The position numbers and the translations under genes were made by a program. The notes under the pieces are model-generated. The model ran no database searches. It saw only the letters and a list, made by a program, of their open reading frames with translations, and was not told the origin of the DNA. A DNA stretch of 52,024 nt from Gammaproteobacteria bacterium. GTDB taxonomy: Bacteria; Pseudomonadota; Gammaproteobacteria; Chromatiales; Chromatiaceae. Where the stretch lies: assembly GCA_020445415.1 (NCBI GenBank), contig JAGRGP010000050.1:1-52024 (forward strand). Reading direction: 5' to 3'. This document shows positions 38,589-48,050 of this stretch, one piece after another. Positions within the stretch are counted from its first letter, which is position 1, and each line of letters begins with the position of its first letter.

Positions 38589-39413
38589 ATGATGACTGCC
38601 AACAACTGGGTGTTTCAAGTTACCGCGGAAGAATTTTCCAGCAAGGTCCTGGGGCGTTCTCATGAGTTGCCGGTGTTGGTGGATTTCTGGGCGGAGTGGT
38701 GCGCACCCTGCAAGATGCTAATGCCAGTGCTGGCGCGGTTAGCGGATGAAGCGGGAGGTAAATGGCTGCTCGCAAAGGTCAATACCGATATCGAGCAGGA
38801 ACTCGCCATGACCTACCAGGTGCGGAGCCTACCAACCGTCAAGTTGTTCCGTAACGGTGACCCGGTCGACGAGTTCATGGGAGCCCTGCCCGAATCGGAA
38901 ATCAGGCGATTCATCGACCCGCATATAGAGCGTGAGTCCGACCGGCTTGCCGCTACCGCGCGGCGCCTCTTCGCGGCAGGTGACCAGGACCAGGCGTTGG
39001 CAACCATGGAACGGGCACTACAGGATGACCCGGATAATCCCCGGGTAGTGTTTGAACGACTAAAGATGCTGCTCGACGCGGGTGACTATCCGGAGGTGGA
39101 GCAGGGGCTGGGAACACTTCCCATCAGCGCTGGCGACAGTCCCGAGGCAAAAAAACTAAGGGCGGAATTACGGTTTCGGCAGGTGCTGGCGAGCGAAGAC
39201 GGTGGGTCGCGAGGGGCACGGCAGCAGGCCGCGAGATTACTGGTTGATGGAGACTACAAAGGGGCACTTGAACTGCTCATCGGGCTGCTGAGGACTAACC
39301 CCGGATTAGAGGATGGTGCCCCCAAGGACGATTTACTTGCCGCCTTCGAATTGGTTCCCGATGCTGACTTGATTGCCGGATACCGAAGGCAAATGTTCAA
39401 TCTATTACACTAG
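38589..39413 (+). CDS. cnoX: CnoX/YbbN-type thioredoxin with TPR-like C-terminal domain
   Basis: 274 residues. The N-terminal thioredoxin domain has an intact WCAPC (C38, C41) and the cis-Pro loop VRSLPTVKLF. E. coli CnoX has lost one of these cysteines, so this form is probably redox-active. The C-terminal half is helical TPR-like repeats (AARRLFAAGDQDQALATMERALQDDPDNP, then VFERLKMLLDAGDYPEVEQ), as in YbbN. In E. coli the protein protects oxidised clients and hands them to GroEL/DnaK. It stands alone between CoA-metabolism genes and converges on paaK. Confidence 0.92.
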   Translation: MMTANNWVFQVTAEEFSSKVLGRSHELPVLVDFWAEWCAPCKMLMPVLARLADEAGGKWLLAKVNTDIEQELAMTYQVRSLPTVKLFRNGDPVDEFMGALPESEIRRFIDPHIERESDRLAATARRLFAAGDQDQALATMERALQDDPDNPRVVFERLKMLLDAGDYPEVEQGLGTLPISAGDSPEAKKLRAELRFRQVLASEDGGSRGARQQAARLLVDGDYKGALELLIGLLRTNPGLEDGAPKDDLLAAFELVPDADLIAGYRRQMFNLLH

Positions 39414-39463
39414 CATTAACTGGGGTAAACAAAGGGACTCAGAACCCTGTTGTCACTACGCTC

Positions 39464-40699
39464 TCATTCGTAGCGACGGATATCATCGATCACCTTGCCG
39501 TCATTGGGCAGACTCCCGGGAGATCTGAAACGGACCTCACCGCGCACCTTGCAGATTTCCCGAATCGCCGTGGCAACGGCATCTCGCAGCCCATCCGTGC
39601 CCTGATCGCATTCGCATTCCAACGTCATGCTGTCTTGCTGTTGTTGCCAGTCGACGACCAACCGGACCCGGCCAATCTCAGGGAAACGCTGAGCAATTTC
39701 GTTAACCTGGCTGGGGTGCACGAACATGCCACGAACCTTGGCGGTCTGGTCGGCGCGCCCCATCCACCCTTTGATGCGGCGGTTGGTTCTACCGCAGGGA
39801 CTGGTGCCTTCGAGGATGGCGGATAGATCACCCGTGGCGAAACGGATCAGTGGGTAGTCTGGGTTCAGGCTGGTTACCACGACCTCGCCAACCTCGCCGT
39901 CCGCCACCAGGTCAGGCGTGCCCGGTCGTACGATCTCCAGATAGATCCTTTCGTCGATGATCAAACCTTCCCGCGCTTCTGTTTCATATGCAATCAGCCC
40001 CAGATCCGCCGTGGCATAGCATTGGCTTACCTGGACACCCCGGGCGTCAAAGTACTCCCGAAGTGGGGGAGGTAAGGCCTCACCGCTTACCAAGGCCCTC
40101 CTGATGCTTTCAGCCGTGATCTTCAGCTCATCCGCTTTGTCGAAAATAATCTTTAAAAAAGAGGGAGTGCCCGTGTAACCCGAAGGTTTGAGGTCGGCGA
40201 TAGTACGGGCCTGAAGTTCGGTTTGTCCAACACCGGCGGGTATTACCGTGCAACCCAGCGCGAGTGCTCCACTATCCATCATGGCCCCGGCGGGGGTTAG
40301 ATGGTAGGAAAAGCTGTTATGGACAAGGTCCCCACTGCGAAATCCCGCTGCGAACATCGCCCGGGCAAGGCGCCATGCATTCACCCGCCTGGACCCCGGC
40401 TCATATATTGGCCCCGGAGAAGCAAAGATATAGGCGAGTTCAGGTCCGGAGAGTGGAGAAAAATCACCGAACGGCGGGCGCTTCTTCTGCAGCTCCAGCA
40501 GTTCTGATTTGCGGGTTAGTGGCAAACGGGCAATAGCTTCTGGGCTATCGAGCCGCTCCGGTTCTACACCTTCGAGCAAGGCGGCGTAGGCAGGAGAATG
40601 GTGCTGGGCATATCTTACCTGGGAGGAAACCGCCGCGATTAGTTCCCGATTGCGTCGCTCGGGTTCCCGGATTTCCAGATTGTCATAGTAGTCACTCAT
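39464..40699 (-). CDS. paaK: phenylacetate-CoA ligase-type acyl-adenylate enzyme
   Basis: 411 residues of the PaaK branch of the adenylate-forming superfamily, which makes aryl-CoA from an aromatic acid, ATP and CoA. The YTGTPSFLKIIF segment, the SGEALPPPLREYF block and VNEYGATE-equivalent QCYATADLGLIAYE lie in order, then PLIRFATGDLSAIL (the ATP-binding D in GD) and RADQTAKVRGMFVHPSQV. A lysine near the C-terminus (PNDGKVIDDIRR) is the expected catalytic lysine. It is the last gene of the liv block, 43 bases after livF. The substrate need not be phenylacetate; benzoate-type acids are possible. Confidence 0.88.
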   Translation of the reverse strand: MSDYYDNLEIREPERRNRELIAAVSSQVRYAQHHSPAYAALLEGVEPERLDSPEAIARLPLTRKSELLELQKKRPPFGDFSPLSGPELAYIFASPGPIYEPGSRRVNAWRLARAMFAAGFRSGDLVHNSFSYHLTPAGAMMDSGALALGCTVIPAGVGQTELQARTIADLKPSGYTGTPSFLKIIFDKADELKITAESIRRALVSGEALPPPLREYFDARGVQVSQCYATADLGLIAYETEAREGLIIDERIYLEIVRPGTPDLVADGEVGEVVVTSLNPDYPLIRFATGDLSAILEGTSPCGRTNRRIKGWMGRADQTAKVRGMFVHPSQVNEIAQRFPEIGRVRLVVDWQQQQDSMTLECECDQGTDGLRDAVATAIREICKVRGEVRFRSPGSLPNDGKVIDDIRRYE

Positions 40700-40742
40700 T
40701 GCTAGCCATTACCCCCTGCGGTTTTCAGGCTGCCCAGCCGGC

Positions 40743-41558
40743 TCATGCAAGCCATCGCTTGCGACGGCGATAATGTTTGACGTCACGAAAACTCTTTTTT
40801 CCCTCGGAAGAGATTCCCAAATAAAACTCCTTCACGTCTTCATTTTCGCCAAGTTCTTTGGCGTTACCCTCCATCACCACCCGGCCGTTTTCCATAATGT
40901 AACCGTAGTCGGAATAGCGCAGGGCGATGTTGGTATTCTGCTCCGCCAGCAGGAAGCTTACACCCTCGTCCTGATTCAGGCGTCTGATGATCTCAAAGAT
41001 CTCTTCCACCAGTTGGGGAGCCAGTCCCATCGACGGTTCGTCGAGGAGAATCATCTCGGGTCTGGCCATCAACGCTCGACCGATGGCACACATCTGCTGC
41101 TCTCCGCCGGAGGTATATCCTGCCTGGCTAGAGCGGCGCTCACGCAACCGGGGGAAATAGTCGTATACCATCTCCAAATCGTCGGCGATTCCCTTTCGCC
41201 CATCCTTACGGGTGTAAGCTCCGGTAAGCAGATTTTCCTCGACGCTCAGGTGTTCGAAACAGTGACGCCCCTCCATCACCTGCACCACTCCCCGCTTTAC
41301 CAGATCGGAGGGATTGAGATTGTGGATCATCTCCTGCTTATACTCGATGCTTCCTTTGGTCACGTCACCTCTTTCTGCCCCGAGCAGGTTCGAGATCGCC
41401 TTGAGGGTGGTGCTCTTGCCTGCCCCATTGGCACCCAAGAGGGCCACCACACCTCCCTTCGAGACCTCCAGAGACACCCCCTTCAGGACCAGGATCACGT
41501 GATCGTAGATCACCTCGATATTGTTGACCTTCAGAAAGTCAGTCGCTTGTTCAGCCAT
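40743..41558 (-). CDS. livF: branched-chain amino acid-type ABC transporter ATPase LivF
   Basis: 271-residue ATPase subunit. Walker A is GANGAGKSTTLKA, the signature SGGEQQMCAIGRAL and Walker B LILLDEPSMGLAP. The membrane-side ATPase of a LivFGHMK-type uptake complex. It has a C-terminal extension (KSFRDVKHYRRRKRW) beyond the usual 235 residues, a form seen in clusters that pair Liv genes with acyl-CoA ligases (from memory). It follows livK after a GC-rich hairpin and precedes paaK, suggesting that the imported compound is an aromatic or acyl acid and not necessarily leucine. Confidence 0.93.
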   Translation of the reverse strand: MAEQATDFLKVNNIEVIYDHVILVLKGVSLEVSKGGVVALLGANGAGKSTTLKAISNLLGAERGDVTKGSIEYKQEMIHNLNPSDLVKRGVVQVMEGRHCFEHLSVEENLLTGAYTRKDGRKGIADDLEMVYDYFPRLRERRSSQAGYTSGGEQQMCAIGRALMARPEMILLDEPSMGLAPQLVEEIFEIIRRLNQDEGVSFLLAEQNTNIALRYSDYGYIMENGRVVMEGNAKELGENEDVKEFYLGISSEGKKSFRDVKHYRRRKRWLA

Positions 41559-41595
41559 GATCTTTTCGTGCCCCTAAGGGTCCCACGCTATGATG

Positions 41596-41626
41596 ACACC
41601 CCCGCGCCGCCCGGACGCGGGGGTGT
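41596..41626 (-). repeat. GC-rich intercistronic hairpin between livK and livF
   Basis: Perfect 11-bp inverted repeat ACACCCCCGCG (41596-41606) / CGCGGGGGTGT (41616-41626) with a 9-base loop, 17 bases after the livK stop. No T run follows, so it more likely stabilises the livK message or attenuates livF than terminates. Confidence 0.65.
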
Positions 41627-41643
41627 GCCCGTACCTCGTCCTG

Positions 41644-42972
41644 TTATCCGCAGGTGCGGGGCGTGATACCCTTCTCTTTGGCATATTGGGCGGCGGACTC
41701 TTCGTACATGGGCCGCAGCATCTCCATGTTAGGTGCGATCAATTCGGTGATCGGCTTCCACTGCTTACCATCCCACTGAGTCACCATGGCCTGCCCCTGT
41801 CCCTGGTGGTCGATGCAACTCAATTCCACTGGAGCAAACAGCCCGGTCACACCAATCTCAGCGATACGTTCTTCGGTTAGGCTGAAGCGGTCGAGCGCCC
41901 ACTGTACCTGTTCACCAGTCACCGGTTTGTTGCCAAACTCGTTCATCGCCGTTCGCAGCGCCTCGGCGAGGTAGATGGCACTTTGAATGCCCCGGTTGTA
42001 GATAGCGCTACCCACGTCCTTGGGCGTGCTGGCGGTTCCCTTGCCGTTGTCGTACAGCACCTTGACGATATCCTTATGGAGCGGAAAGTCCGCACCTACC
42101 CGGTTCATCTGCAGGGCTTTGTAGCCTAACGCGGCCTGCCCGGCGGTAATAACATCGGGCTCGTTACCCGACCACCAGACGCCGATCATCTTGTCCCGGG
42201 GGAAACCCACTGCAGCAGCCTCTTTGATGGCAGTCGCGTTCATGACCCCCCAGCCCCACATCAATACATAATCCGGCCGTAACTGCCGGCCGATCTTCAA
42301 CCAAGTGGCTTTTTGCTCGAGCCCCGGATGGGGTACCGGGAACAAAGAAAGCTCAAACCCGTGCTGAGCTCCCAGGGTCTCCAGAGTTTTGATGGGCTCC
42401 TTACCGTATGCAGAGTCGTGATAAACCAGGGCAATCTTCTTACCCTTCAGGCTTCCGTAGCCGCCCTCCAAGTCGGCGATATGGTGGATGGCAATGTCTG
42501 CGCCACCCCAATAGGTGGAGGGCAACACGAAGGCATAAGGGAAGACTCGTCCGTCGGCCGCATCGGCTCGTCCGTAACCGGAAGTGATCAAGGGAATCTT
42601 ATCGGCAACCACGCGGTCCAGAAGCGCATAGGTGATTCCCGTAGAAAGGGGGCTAACCGCGGGCATTCCGGTACTGCCTTTGTTCTTCAGCCGCTCATAG
42701 CACTCAACGCCCTTATCGGTATTGTAGGCTGTGTCACACTCCTCTAACTCAAGCATAACCCCGTTGATGCCACCATCCCGCTCGTTAAGAAGGCGGAAGT
42801 AGTCGGAAAATCCGTCCGCCCAGGGGATACCTCCAGGCGCATAGGGTCCGGTGCGGTATACCAAGGAACCGATAAACTGAGTATCGGCGGCAAACGATGC
42901 GGTGGCCCCTAATAGGGTAGCCGCCCCGAGGGTGGCGACGCCAATGCCGAATTTCAATTTTCTTATATTCAC
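41644..42972 (-). CDS. livK: periplasmic substrate-binding protein of the Liv-type ABC transporter
   Basis: 442 residues, larger than E. coli LivK (about 370). A signal peptide ends in ATASFA|ADTQ near residue 29. The mature protein is a type I (Peripla_BP_6) binding protein: FIGSLVYRTGPYAPGG, then GGADIAIHHIADLEGGYGSLKGK and KKIALVYHDSAYGKEPI, read in blocks. It determines substrate specificity, and its size and sequence belong to the group found beside acyl-CoA and PaaK-type ligases, where aromatic acids or other carboxylates are the likely ligands. It is flanked by livM and, after a hairpin, livF. Confidence 0.92.
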   Translation of the reverse strand: MNIRKLKFGIGVATLGAATLLGATASFAADTQFIGSLVYRTGPYAPGGIPWADGFSDYFRLLNERDGGINGVMLELEECDTAYNTDKGVECYERLKNKGSTGMPAVSPLSTGITYALLDRVVADKIPLITSGYGRADAADGRVFPYAFVLPSTYWGGADIAIHHIADLEGGYGSLKGKKIALVYHDSAYGKEPIKTLETLGAQHGFELSLFPVPHPGLEQKATWLKIGRQLRPDYVLMWGWGVMNATAIKEAAAVGFPRDKMIGVWWSGNEPDVITAGQAALGYKALQMNRVGADFPLHKDIVKVLYDNGKGTASTPKDVGSAIYNRGIQSAIYLAEALRTAMNEFGNKPVTGEQVQWALDRFSLTEERIAEIGVTGLFAPVELSCIDHQGQGQAMVTQWDGKQWKPITELIAPNMEMLRPMYEESAAQYAKEKGITPRTCG

Positions 42973-43053
42973 GCTTTCTATCCTCCAGTATTTAACGATG
43001 GCGTTCCATCCATAGTGGATTCCCGCCTTTGTGGCAGCGTCAGAACTTCCCGA

Positions 43054-44133
43054 TCAGTAAGGGAAAGGCCAGAGCCGCAGTTTTTCCTTCGTGATCTGCC
43101 AAAGCCGTGCCAGCCCATGGGGCTCTACGATCAGGAAGAAGATAATAAGTATCCCGAATACCATGAACTCGATGTGTGAGATGGTATCTACCGCAATGTT
43201 CAGCCCAAACCAGTGAGGGGCATTGGTTAGCAAGATGGGAAGCAGGACGATGAATCCGGCACCGAGAAATGCCCCCATGATGGATCCCAATCCACCGATG
43301 ATGACCATGAACAGGACCTGGAACGAGCGATTGACGTCAAACGCCAGCGGTTCTACCGATCCGGTGTGCAAAAATGCCCAGAGCGCTCCCGCCACGCCAC
43401 AGTAAAAGGAGCTGACCGCAAAGGCCTTGAGTTTGGTTGACAGCATGGGAATGCCGATGATCTCTGCTGCAATATCCATGTCTCGCACCGCCATCCATTC
43501 ACGGCCGATGTTAGAGCGCACCAAATTCTTGGCAACCAAGGTCAGGAGTACTACGAGAGTGAGGACAAACAGGTATTTGGCCACCGGTGTGGCATGGGGG
43601 CCGGTGACCAATATTTCGTTGAATACGCTCATGGGTGGTGCCGAGATTACGCCTGAAGCACTGTAGTTGGTAAACCAGCCGAACTTATTGAACATCCAAA
43701 TCAAAAAGAACTGGGAGGCGAGGGTGGCTACCGCGAGATAGAAACCCTTGATGCGCAGTGAGGGCACACCGAACAAAATCCCTACGCCTGAGGTAATCAG
43801 TCCGGAAGCAAGGATAACGATAACGATATTCAACTCCGGAAAGGCGGTGGCCAACTTGTAGGCCGCAAATGCTCCGGTGGCCATGAATCCCCCGGTACCC
43901 AGGCTCAACTGACCAGCATAACCGGTGAGAATGTTCAGCCCGAGCGCGGCCAGCCCGAGGATCAGGAAGGGGAGCATAATCGTAGTGAGCCAGTACTCGC
44001 TGGAGATGGCCGGAATGACCAGGAAGGCAAATGCCATCAGTCCCCAAATAAACCACCGGTCCTGACGAATGGTCAGGATCGCTTGGTCTGCCTGGTAAGA
44101 GGATTTGAACTCGCCTGCTTCGCGGTAAATCAT
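43054..44133 (-). CDS. livM: ABC transporter permease LivM
   Basis: 359-residue inner-membrane permease; the start is the ATG at 44133 (MIYREAGEF), four bases after the livH stop. About nine to ten TM helices are visible (for example FLVIPAISSEYWLTTIMLPFLILG and IVIVILASGLITSGVGILFG, as blocks). The family motif LNILTGYAGQLSLGTGGFMATGA lies in the N-terminal part, and the coupling loop near GREWMAVRDMDIAAEIIGI contacts the ATPases. It forms the permease dimer with LivH. Confidence 0.94.
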   Translation of the reverse strand: MIYREAGEFKSSYQADQAILTIRQDRWFIWGLMAFAFLVIPAISSEYWLTTIMLPFLILGLAALGLNILTGYAGQLSLGTGGFMATGAFAAYKLATAFPELNIVIVILASGLITSGVGILFGVPSLRIKGFYLAVATLASQFFLIWMFNKFGWFTNYSASGVISAPPMSVFNEILVTGPHATPVAKYLFVLTLVVLLTLVAKNLVRSNIGREWMAVRDMDIAAEIIGIPMLSTKLKAFAVSSFYCGVAGALWAFLHTGSVEPLAFDVNRSFQVLFMVIIGGLGSIMGAFLGAGFIVLLPILLTNAPHWFGLNIAVDTISHIEFMVFGILIIFFLIVEPHGLARLWQITKEKLRLWPFPY

Positions 44134-44137
44134 GTGA

Positions 44138-45130
44138 TTAAACCCTCTCGATGATCTTTTCGCCGAACAACCCCTGGGGCCGGAAAACCAGAAAGGCCAG
44201 CGCCAGCATGTAGGCAAACCAGTCCTCTATCCCCCCGCCGATCAGGGGAGCGATAAAGACCTCCGCCAACTTCTCTCCCGCGCCGATGATCAAGCCCCCA
44301 ACAATGGCTCCCGGTACCGAGGTGAATCCTCCCAGTATCAATACTGGTAATGCCTTGAGTGCGATTAGGGCAAGAGAAAACTGCACGCCCAGCTTGCTGC
44401 CCCACATGATGCCCGCGACCAGGGCGACGACGCCGGCCACGGTCCATACGATGACCCAAATATGTTTGAGAGGTATCCCGACACTCAGGGCTGCCTGGTT
44501 GTCGTCGGCTACCGCGCGAAGTGCACGGCCAATGCGGGTGTACTGAAAGAACAGCGCCAGCGACACCACGAGTACCCCGGCGATGAGCGCGGCAATCAAA
44601 TCGAAGTCATTGATCAGTATCTTGCCGCCAAAGTAAAAGCCCGGTTGGTTGGAGAAACCGATGTCTAGGATCTTGACCTCCGAACCCCAGAGTGTCTGGC
44701 CGAATCCATCCAGAAAATAGGTGATCCCGATGGTGGCCATAAACAGAATGATGTGCTCCTGATTCACCAATGGCCGCAGCACCAGGCGTTCGATTAAATA
44801 GGCGAGCAGGGCCATGATCGCCAAGGTGGCAAGAATAGCCAGCCAGATAGGCAACCCCTTTTCCTGGAGTCCCACCAAGGTCAATGCGGAAAACAGCACC
44901 ATCGCGCCTTGGGCAAAGTTAAATACTCCCGATGCCTTAAAGATGAGTACGAAACCCAGCGCGACCAGCGAATACATCACACCGGCCAACAGGCCGCCGA
45001 TGGCCACTTCAAAGAAAAAGGGCCACTCAAAAAAGATGTCTTCGGATAACATGCCAGCGGCCCAGGGAATGGCAACCATCAGCGCCAGCGAGGCGAGAAT
45101 GATGTAAAAAACGTCGCGTTCGATGTGCAT
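44138..45130 (-). CDS. livH: ABC transporter permease LivH
   Basis: 330-residue inner-membrane permease. The core motif FNFAQGAMVLFSALTLVGL near 90-110 and the ATPase-contact loop GRALRAVADDNQAALSVGI are typical of LivH. There is an N-terminal extension of about 40 residues with an additional TM (FYIILASLALMVAIPWAAGML), common in this ligase-linked subgroup. It lies between livG (16 bases) and livM (4 bases), so translation is coupled or nearly so. Confidence 0.94.
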   Translation of the reverse strand: MHIERDVFYIILASLALMVAIPWAAGMLSEDIFFEWPFFFEVAIGGLLAGVMYSLVALGFVLIFKASGVFNFAQGAMVLFSALTLVGLQEKGLPIWLAILATLAIMALLAYLIERLVLRPLVNQEHIILFMATIGITYFLDGFGQTLWGSEVKILDIGFSNQPGFYFGGKILINDFDLIAALIAGVLVVSLALFFQYTRIGRALRAVADDNQAALSVGIPLKHIWVIVWTVAGVVALVAGIMWGSKLGVQFSLALIALKALPVLILGGFTSVPGAIVGGLIIGAGEKLAEVFIAPLIGGGIEDWFAYMLALAFLVFRPQGLFGEKIIERV

Positions 45131-45145
45131 AGGTATCCCCCGAGT

Positions 45146-45931
45146 TCAATGAGCAACGCCGAGATAGGCGTCGATCACCGCTTGGTTGTTACGTACCTCG
45201 TCCGGGGAGCCATCGGCAAGTTGAACGCCGTAATCCAATACCACCACCCGATCCGAGAGATCCATCACCACGCCCATATCATGCTCAATCAGTACAATAG
45301 TGGTGCCAAACTCGTCATTGATGTCCAGGACAAAGCGGGACATGTCCTCTTTCTCTTCCACATTCATTCCCGCCATGGGCTCATCCAGCAACAGTATCTC
45401 CGGCTCGGCCGCCAGCGCCCGGCCTAGCTCAACCCGTTTTTGCATACCATAGGGAAGCCTGCCCACGGGAGTCTTACGAATTGCCTGGATCTCCAAAAAA
45501 TCGATGATCTCCTCCACAACTTTGCGGTGTTTTAATTCTTCTTTTTGCGCCTTGCCCCAATAAATCGCTTGTTGCAGCAGATTGGACTTCATCATCTGAT
45601 TGCGCCCGGTCATGATGTTGTCTAAGGTGCTCATTCCCTTGAAAAGCGCGATATTCTGGAAGGTGCGGGCAATACCTTGGGCAGCCGCCTCGTGCACCTT
45701 CATTTCGGCCCGGCGCTCACCCTGGAAGATGATAGTGCCCTCCTGAGGATGGTAGACGCCATTGATGACGTTTAGCATGGAACTCTTACCCGCCCCGTTG
45801 GGGCCGATAATAGAGCGGATTTCTCCCTGACGGATATCGAAGCTGATGTTGTTCAACACCCGCATCGCGCCGAATGAAAGGGAGATTCCCTGCACCTCTA
45901 GGATCACATCTCCGATGTTACGTTGGAACAT
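45146..45931 (-). CDS. livG: ABC transporter ATPase LivG
   Basis: 261 residues. Walker A GPNGAGKSSMLN near residue 43, signature LPYGMQKRVELGRAL and Walker B ILLLDEPMAGMN. The family-specific ARTFQNIALFKGMSTLDNIM follows Walker A. It is the second ATPase of the Liv complex. The gene begins 15 bases after the acyl-CoA ligase stop, so it continues that operon. Confidence 0.94.
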   Translation of the reverse strand: MFQRNIGDVILEVQGISLSFGAMRVLNNISFDIRQGEIRSIIGPNGAGKSSMLNVINGVYHPQEGTIIFQGERRAEMKVHEAAAQGIARTFQNIALFKGMSTLDNIMTGRNQMMKSNLLQQAIYWGKAQKEELKHRKVVEEIIDFLEIQAIRKTPVGRLPYGMQKRVELGRALAAEPEILLLDEPMAGMNVEEKEDMSRFVLDINDEFGTTIVLIEHDMGVVMDLSDRVVVLDYGVQLADGSPDEVRNNQAVIDAYLGVAH

Positions 45932-45946
45932 GTCTGTCTCCGGATT

Positions 45947-47917
45947 TCAATGCGGTTGCTTGACGGGCGGAAACTGGCGAGCATCACGGACATGGACGTC
46001 GGCGGCCAGCATCCCGGTACGGCCGTCCTCGAAGGTCACCTGGGTCTCGACATGACAGCTGTCGACATCGGAATAAAGTGCCTCCACCAACTCTCCATAA
46101 CGCTCCGCGATAAAGCTTCGGCGAACCTTGCGAGTGCGGGTCAACTCGCCGTCATCCGCATCCAGTTCCTTGTGCAGCACCAAGAACCGCTTGATCTGGG
46201 AGTTGCCAAGGAGGGGGTCGGCGGAGAGGTCTTCGTTCACCTTCTCCACGCACTCCTGGATCATGTCGTAGACGGTTGCCTGCGCAGCAAGGTCGGTATA
46301 TCCCGAGTAGGCGATGTGCCGGCGCTCTGCCCAGTTGCCGACAGCCTCCAAATCAATGTTGATGAACACGGCGGTGTGCTCGCGTTGATCGCCGAAGGCC
46401 ACGGCCTCTTTGATGAACGGAAAGAACTTCAGCTTATTTTCAATATACTTTGGCGCGAACATGGTGCCATCCCGGAGTTTTCCCACGTCCTTTGCCCGGT
46501 CGATAATCTTCAGATGGCCATTTTCGGCGAAGTAGCCTGCATCACCGGTAAACACCCAACCATCCTCGGTCTTGGTGCTAGCGGTAGCCTCGGGATTCTT
46601 GTAGTAAGAATGAAATACGCCTGGGCTGCGGTAGAGGACCTCACCATGGTCATCGATCCTGATCTCCACGTCGATGGCGGGGGTTCCCACGGTGTCGGGA
46701 TAGATCTCACCGTCGGGTTGCACGCAGATGAATACCATCCCCTCGGTCTGACCGTACAACTGCTTGATATTGATACCCAGTGATCGGTAGAAGTCGAAGA
46801 TTTCCGGACCAATGGCTTCACCGGCGGTGTAGGCCAAGCGGATCCTGCCAAGTCCTAGAACATCCCGCAGCGGTCCGTAAACGAAGAAGTTGCCCAAACG
46901 GTAGATCAGTCGCTCGATAACGGTGACCGGTTTATCGTCCAAGATACGGGTTCCCACCCGTTTGGCATGGTCCATGAAATAGTGGAACATCCATTGCTTA
47001 GGCCGGCTGGCATCCTCCATCCGGATCATTACCTGGGTTAGCATGTTTTCGTAAACCCGGGGGGGAGCGAAATAGTAGGTTGGCCCGATTTCCCGAAGAT
47101 CGGTGAGTACCGTGGCCCCACTTTCCGGACAGCTCACGGTGAAACCCGCAACCAGGGACTGGGCATAGGAAAACAAGTTGTCTCCCACCCAGGCCATGGG
47201 CAGGTACGCCAGCACCTCCTCCTGATCGGTCAATCTTTCGCGGATAATTCCATTGCGGGCGGTAATAATGACATTGTCGTGGGTGAGAACCACCCCTTTG
47301 GGTTGGCCGGTTGTCCCCGAGGTGTAGAGCATGATAGCGATGTCTTGGCCGGTTACGGCGTTGGCAGCCTGCTCGAAGTATTCCGGGCTTCCGCTGTCGA
47401 AGCGGCGTCCTTCGTACTGGATATGGTCGATACTGGATAGGAAGGGATAGTCGTAGTGCCGCAAACCCCGAGGATCGTCGAAGAGAATGTGCTCGATACC
47501 AGGAGACTGTTTGCGAGCCTCCAGGAGCTTATCGACTTGCTCTTGGTCTTCAACAACAGCAAACCTAACATCGGCGTTTTCGAGCACGAAACTCATCTCT
47601 TCCGCCACTGAATCCTGGTACAGGGGGACCGGGATTCCGCCAAGGCACTGGGCGGCAGCCATGCTCCAGTACAGACGCGGCCGGTTGTCACCGACGATTG
47701 CTAGCTTGTCACCATGCCGAAAACCCAGTGATGCCAGCCCGCATGCGATGGCCTTGACTTCGTCGGCTACCTGGCGCCAGCTCCAAGATTGCCAGATGCC
47801 CAGATCCTTTTCCCGCATCGCGGTTTTGTCTCCCCGCACCTTGGCGTGGTTTAACAACAGCTTGGGAAAGGTATCGAGGAGCTGATCGCTCCCTGGTACG
47901 GAATGATCCGATGACAT
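45947..47917 (-). CDS. long-chain-type acyl-CoA ligase (AMP-binding)
   Basis: 656 residues from the ATG at 47917 (MSSDHSVPG), which has AGAGGA ahead. The adenylate-forming core shows IMLYTSGTTGQPKGVVLTHDN (P-loop; about 210-230), then YGQTEGMVFICV, the ATP-binding TGDAGYFAENGHLKIIDRAKD, and a C-terminal catalytic Lys in TRTRKVRRSFIAERY. It activates a carboxylic acid to acyl-CoA in the cytosol. Size and motifs match the FadD15/AMP-forming group with long C-terminal domain; true substrate is unknown. As second gene of the block, after the stress protein, it would activate whatever the Liv system imports. Confidence 0.92.
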   Translation of the reverse strand: MSSDHSVPGSDQLLDTFPKLLLNHAKVRGDKTAMREKDLGIWQSWSWRQVADEVKAIACGLASLGFRHGDKLAIVGDNRPRLYWSMAAAQCLGGIPVPLYQDSVAEEMSFVLENADVRFAVVEDQEQVDKLLEARKQSPGIEHILFDDPRGLRHYDYPFLSSIDHIQYEGRRFDSGSPEYFEQAANAVTGQDIAIMLYTSGTTGQPKGVVLTHDNVIITARNGIIRERLTDQEEVLAYLPMAWVGDNLFSYAQSLVAGFTVSCPESGATVLTDLREIGPTYYFAPPRVYENMLTQVMIRMEDASRPKQWMFHYFMDHAKRVGTRILDDKPVTVIERLIYRLGNFFVYGPLRDVLGLGRIRLAYTAGEAIGPEIFDFYRSLGINIKQLYGQTEGMVFICVQPDGEIYPDTVGTPAIDVEIRIDDHGEVLYRSPGVFHSYYKNPEATASTKTEDGWVFTGDAGYFAENGHLKIIDRAKDVGKLRDGTMFAPKYIENKLKFFPFIKEAVAFGDQREHTAVFINIDLEAVGNWAERRHIAYSGYTDLAAQATVYDMIQECVEKVNEDLSADPLLGNSQIKRFLVLHKELDADDGELTRTRKVRRSFIAERYGELVEALYSDVDSCHVETQVTFEDGRTGMLAADVHVRDARQFPPVKQPH

Positions 47918-48050
47918 TCCAAATTTCCTCTCTCTTCCGGTCGTGGCGTTCTTACAGCGCCTTTGCCGCGCCCCGTGTTTCTCGTGCAGCCGGGTGCGCC
48001 TGTAACTCTTGTTATAATCCCGAGATACGAGCAATACCTCAGGGAAGTTA

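Noticed and set aside
40773..41666. 297-residue plus-strand frame over livF
   Set aside because: Antisense to livF, which has intact Walker and signature motifs.
45923..46783. 286-residue plus-strand frame over the acyl-CoA ligase gene
   Set aside because: Antisense to a well-supported ligase; no domain seen.
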